Shown in pieces: positions 61,901-64,000 of a stretch of DNA of 64,000 nucleotides. The stretch is from Acanthaster planci (lineage: Eukaryota; Echinodermata; Asteroidea; Valvatida; Acanthasteridae): positions 596,173-660,172 of the forward strand of contig NW_019091418.1 of NCBI RefSeq assembly GCF_001949145.1, in the 5' to 3' direction. Below the pieces are notes generated by a model, which made no database searches, had not been told where the DNA came from, and saw only the letters and a list, made by a program, of their open reading frames with translations. The position numbers and the translations under genes are program-made. Each line of letters opens with the position of its first letter. The stretch's first letter is position 1.

Positions 61901-63818
61901 GTAACTTGTAATAGCAGGTTGTCATTTGAATACTTCACGATAAAGCTTGAAATATTTCCATCAGTAATGAGGAATTTGATGTATGAAGCTTCTAAATGTA
62001 TGTACATGTATCTGCTTAGTAATATTGCGTGGACAGAAATGCCCCTCCTGATCAACCTAGATCAAGCTTGATCAGCACCCCGAGCATACAAGTACGTTTA
62101 CTTCAAATCCTAAGCAACATACCATACGAGTGCATGTTGTAGGTTCAGACAGTCGTTTTTGTTAATTTTCTAACAGGTGTTGCAGGGTTGTATGCCATTA
62201 TGGTCACCGTTATTTCCTGGACCTATGACTGTCCCATTTGTCAGAACATGATACACAAAAATGCCAGAATGTAAGTACAGTGTACTTGTACACACAAATG
62301 TAGTAAGTTTGGTAAAGATCGTTGTAGAATGCAGCCTGGAAGACGTCTGGCTATTCATTCTTTTGATTTATGGAGTATCGTGGAAATCCATCATACGTTG
62401 TACACCTGTGCAACAGTTCCCTCCCTTGGTCCTGAGAAAAAATAAACTGCATATAAGTCAGATATTGTTTCTTTCAAGCAAAAATAAAAACAATTCTAAA
62501 AAAAAAAAAAAACACCTAACTTTTTGCCCCGAAAAAGTGCTGTCTTTCTCCCCAAAAGTAAGGGCTGTTAAAGGCTGCTTTAAGAAATTCCAACGTTGTC
62601 TTGATCTGGAATAGCCTGAGGAGATTTAGTCACACAATGTCACCATTTTATTTTGTTCTATTTGACAGAGCACATAGCATCATCTTAGTGGTTCTGTCCC
62701 TCCTTTTTGGTTTGTTTGTGATAGCCATTGGCTGTGATCAGGTGAGATAAACCACCATTCGATTTTCAGAGCGGTAGGCCCGAGATATTTCTTCGGCTTG
62801 ACTTCAGAGTCCGTGTTCATGTACATGTAGGCGGCTACAGGAAAACTGGTACAGGTGTTTGTTGAGTGACTGTGCATCTGTAGGGATCCTGGTCAAATTG
62901 GAAAGTGGAGACTAGAATGGGAATGCTATTGACATGTAGTCTGTCCAAAGGTAGTCTACAGCCAACGGTTTGGTTATGGATGGTTTGGCAAAGAATGAGA
63001 AATGGCATGAAATTACAGGGGGGACTGTGATGTACGTGCACATCTCTCCCATTTTTTGGCCAGGGAACGGCACTTTGACATACTCGTATCAAATGCCCAC
63101 CTTTTGGATGTGGTATTTTTCAACTGTCCACAATTTGCATATTACCAATAAAACTGGGATCAAACAGTCCCAAAAAGCTGTTAAAAAGTACCATTTCCAT
63201 TTTACACACAGGAGCATGCAAAGAAATGTTTATTGTGAACAGCGTCCCTAGTTTTATGTGGTTTGCCACCTCCACCCTCAAAGTTACCACTTTCCATGGC
63301 CAGGCAATTGAGGATTTGGCATGTACCATCCCCCCCCTCTCCCCGGTCAGCACGGATTTGTGCCATTGAAATGGAACATGATGTGGTGAATAGTAGCATC
63401 ATCAATCATCCACAAGTTTTTCACATTGGAAGATATAAACCTTACAGAGAATGTGTTATGGCTTCCTAAACAGGATTCAGGAAGATTTCTTACAAAATAC
63501 TTGGACCTCGTGATGCACAAGTTAAGGAAGCCTATTCCCCTTTTCCACATGCGGCTGAAAAATCCCATCAGATTCATTTTCCTTATGTAAATATCAGGTA
63601 CTTGCTAAAGCGTACATTTTCTCTTGTTTTTCTGTAGGTTTTCTGAACGATTATCATTAACGTTGACTTGTGCTTGGCTTGTTTTCAGTTTCAAGCAATA
63701 TTTGAGGATGAAACTGCCGTGGAACATGTGAAGAACAAAAGTGGCAGCGTGAATGGTTACAGGAGCACCAAGGATCAGAAATCCAAAATGATGCTCCTTC
63801 AAGAAGTCTTCGGAAAAG
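55904..63818 (+). CDS. DHHC palmitoyltransferase, Dnz1/ZDHHC3-7 (GODZ) type, 3' end missing
   Basis: Protein S-acyltransferase of the Golgi or secretory membranes that transfers palmitate to cysteines (family knowledge). Exons: 55904-56022, 58429-58517, 59032-59087, 59676-59788, 60373-60434, 62177-62270, 62669-62741, 63689-63818. All junctions are GT/AG and all phases fit, giving 245 codons so far; the last exon lies beyond the window (Drosophila Dnz1 is about 276 residues). The start is [20 protein letters not shown] with TM1. TM2 ends [12 protein letters not shown], giving the DPG motif. The cysteine-rich domain is complete, spacing C-x2-C-x9-HC-x2-C-x2-C-x4-DHHC-x5-C-x4-N-x3-F, with the catalytic [13 protein letters not shown]. 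Then come TM3 ([10 protein letters not shown]), TM4 ([20 protein letters not shown]) and a C-terminal [11 protein letters not shown], in the place of the family's TTxE-type motif. Phrases such as DPGxVPLP…LDFS and the DETAVE…VFG tail favour Dnz1 over other DHHC groups. The gene is head-to-head with the WD40 gene. Confidence 0.93.
56023..58428 (+). other. Intron 1 of the DHHC gene
   Basis: A 2.4-kb intron rich in TACATGTA words, holding hAT-like MITE copy 2. Short open frames such as 56129-56359 are not supported as exons. Confidence 0.6.
58054..58226 (+). mobile_element. hAT-like MITE, 173 bp, copy 2
   Basis: The ends are CAGGGGTGAGATT and AATCTCACCCCTG, perfectly complementary over 13 bases. 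It is flanked by AATTTC on both sides (58048-58053 and 58227-58232), a possible target duplication. It is the same length as copy 1 at 49919-50091 and in opposite orientation. An uninterrupted frame runs through both copies. Confidence 0.75.
60165..60245 (+). mobile_element. tRNA-like SINE head, second family
   Basis: Contains GGAGGTCACAGGTTCAAATCCCACTCC, cut here to its B-box GGTTCAAATCC, followed by a TTTCTTTGTTCA tail. The 5' half lacks a clear A-box, so it is a truncated SINE rather than a tRNA gene. Confidence 0.45.
60660..60765 (-). other. Coding-like stretch on the minus strand, unidentified
   Basis: Reading the minus strand after a pyrimidine-rich TTTTTTCCAG gives [19 protein letters not shown] followed by [10 protein letters not shown]. 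The composition looks protein-like and the acceptor is good, but there is no partner exon or known family. It lies in an intron of the DHHC gene on the opposite strand, and could be an exon fossil of an inserted element. Confidence 0.3.
61225..61412. repeat. 18-bp minisatellite
   Basis: About ten units of ATTGAAATCTGTTTGTGG, most near-identical, with one shortened unit near 61318-61333 and one near 61340. It is intronic, in the DHHC gene. It encodes a repetitive frame on each strand by chance. Confidence 0.9.
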
Positions 63819-63832
63819 GTAACAAACTGTAT

Positions 63833-63955
63833 TTTAGGCCGTGCCCGAAAAGGGCCTCCCGAGCTACCGCTAGGTCTGTTGTCTACGCGTCTCCACACAT
63901 TCCCAATGGAGAGAAGACCTAGGCCTAGCTCTAGACAAGAGATTCAGATGTAGCC
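63833..63955. repeat. Dispersed repeat shared with 47005-47122
   Basis: The same ordered words as the copy in the WD40 intron. It begins 15 bases after the donor site of the last visible DHHC exon, so it is intronic. Confidence 0.65.
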
Positions 63956-64000
63956 TTATTCCTTCACCACCACCATATTGCGCTAAATCTGGGCCGATAA

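Overview
The window is eukaryotic nuclear DNA. Its genes are split by long introns with GT/AG borders. It is packed with decayed transposable elements, and the palindrome TACATGTA recurs many times. The gene families (SLC16-like transporter, large WD40 protein, Dnz1/GODZ-type DHHC enzyme) and the repeat content (Polinton-type element, Ty3/gypsy, endonuclease-type non-LTR element, PIF/Harbinger-like and hAT-like MITEs, tRNA-derived SINEs) suggest a marine invertebrate. A non-vertebrate deuterostome such as an echinoderm is my best guess; this is inferred from style, not from a marker gene. Two assembly gaps are present: 29728-29892 and 44489-45479.

Layout. 1-4.2 kb: a four-exon monocarboxylate-transporter-like (MFS/SLC16) gene on the minus strand, 434 codons including the stop, with every splice phase closing. 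4.2-28 kb: gene-poor accessory DNA. It holds a 591-bp Harbinger-like MITE with a TAA target duplication; a direct segmental duplication of about 2 kb (7.2-9.7 kb and 25.1-27.1 kb); a split non-LTR retrotransposon (10.7-13.4 kb) with an uncharacterised ORF family between its two halves; tandem duplicated blocks that include copies of the transporter 3' flank (14.8-19 kb); a shattered transporter pseudogene (19.8-21.1 kb); a decayed Polinton/Maverick-type virus-like element (21.3-24.1 kb); and a Ty3/gypsy pol fragment (27.2-27.9 kb).

30.4-55.4 kb: one large minus-strand gene for a WD40-repeat protein of at least 741 residues. I traced 20 exons; at least one more is hidden in the 991-bp gap, where its donor site is visible. 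Its introns carry several inverted-repeat elements. 55.9-63.8 kb: a plus-strand DHHC palmitoyltransferase gene of Dnz1 type, with eight exons assembled in frame (245 codons) and the last exon beyond the window. The WD40 and DHHC genes start head to head about 460 bp apart and probably share a bidirectional promoter.

The most unusual content is in 10-25 kb: the Polinton-type remnant beside the transporter pseudogene, and the ORF-family insertion inside the non-LTR element. I see no tRNA, rRNA or CRISPR locus. All exon models come from reading splice signals and reading-frame continuity by eye; no transcript or database evidence was available.
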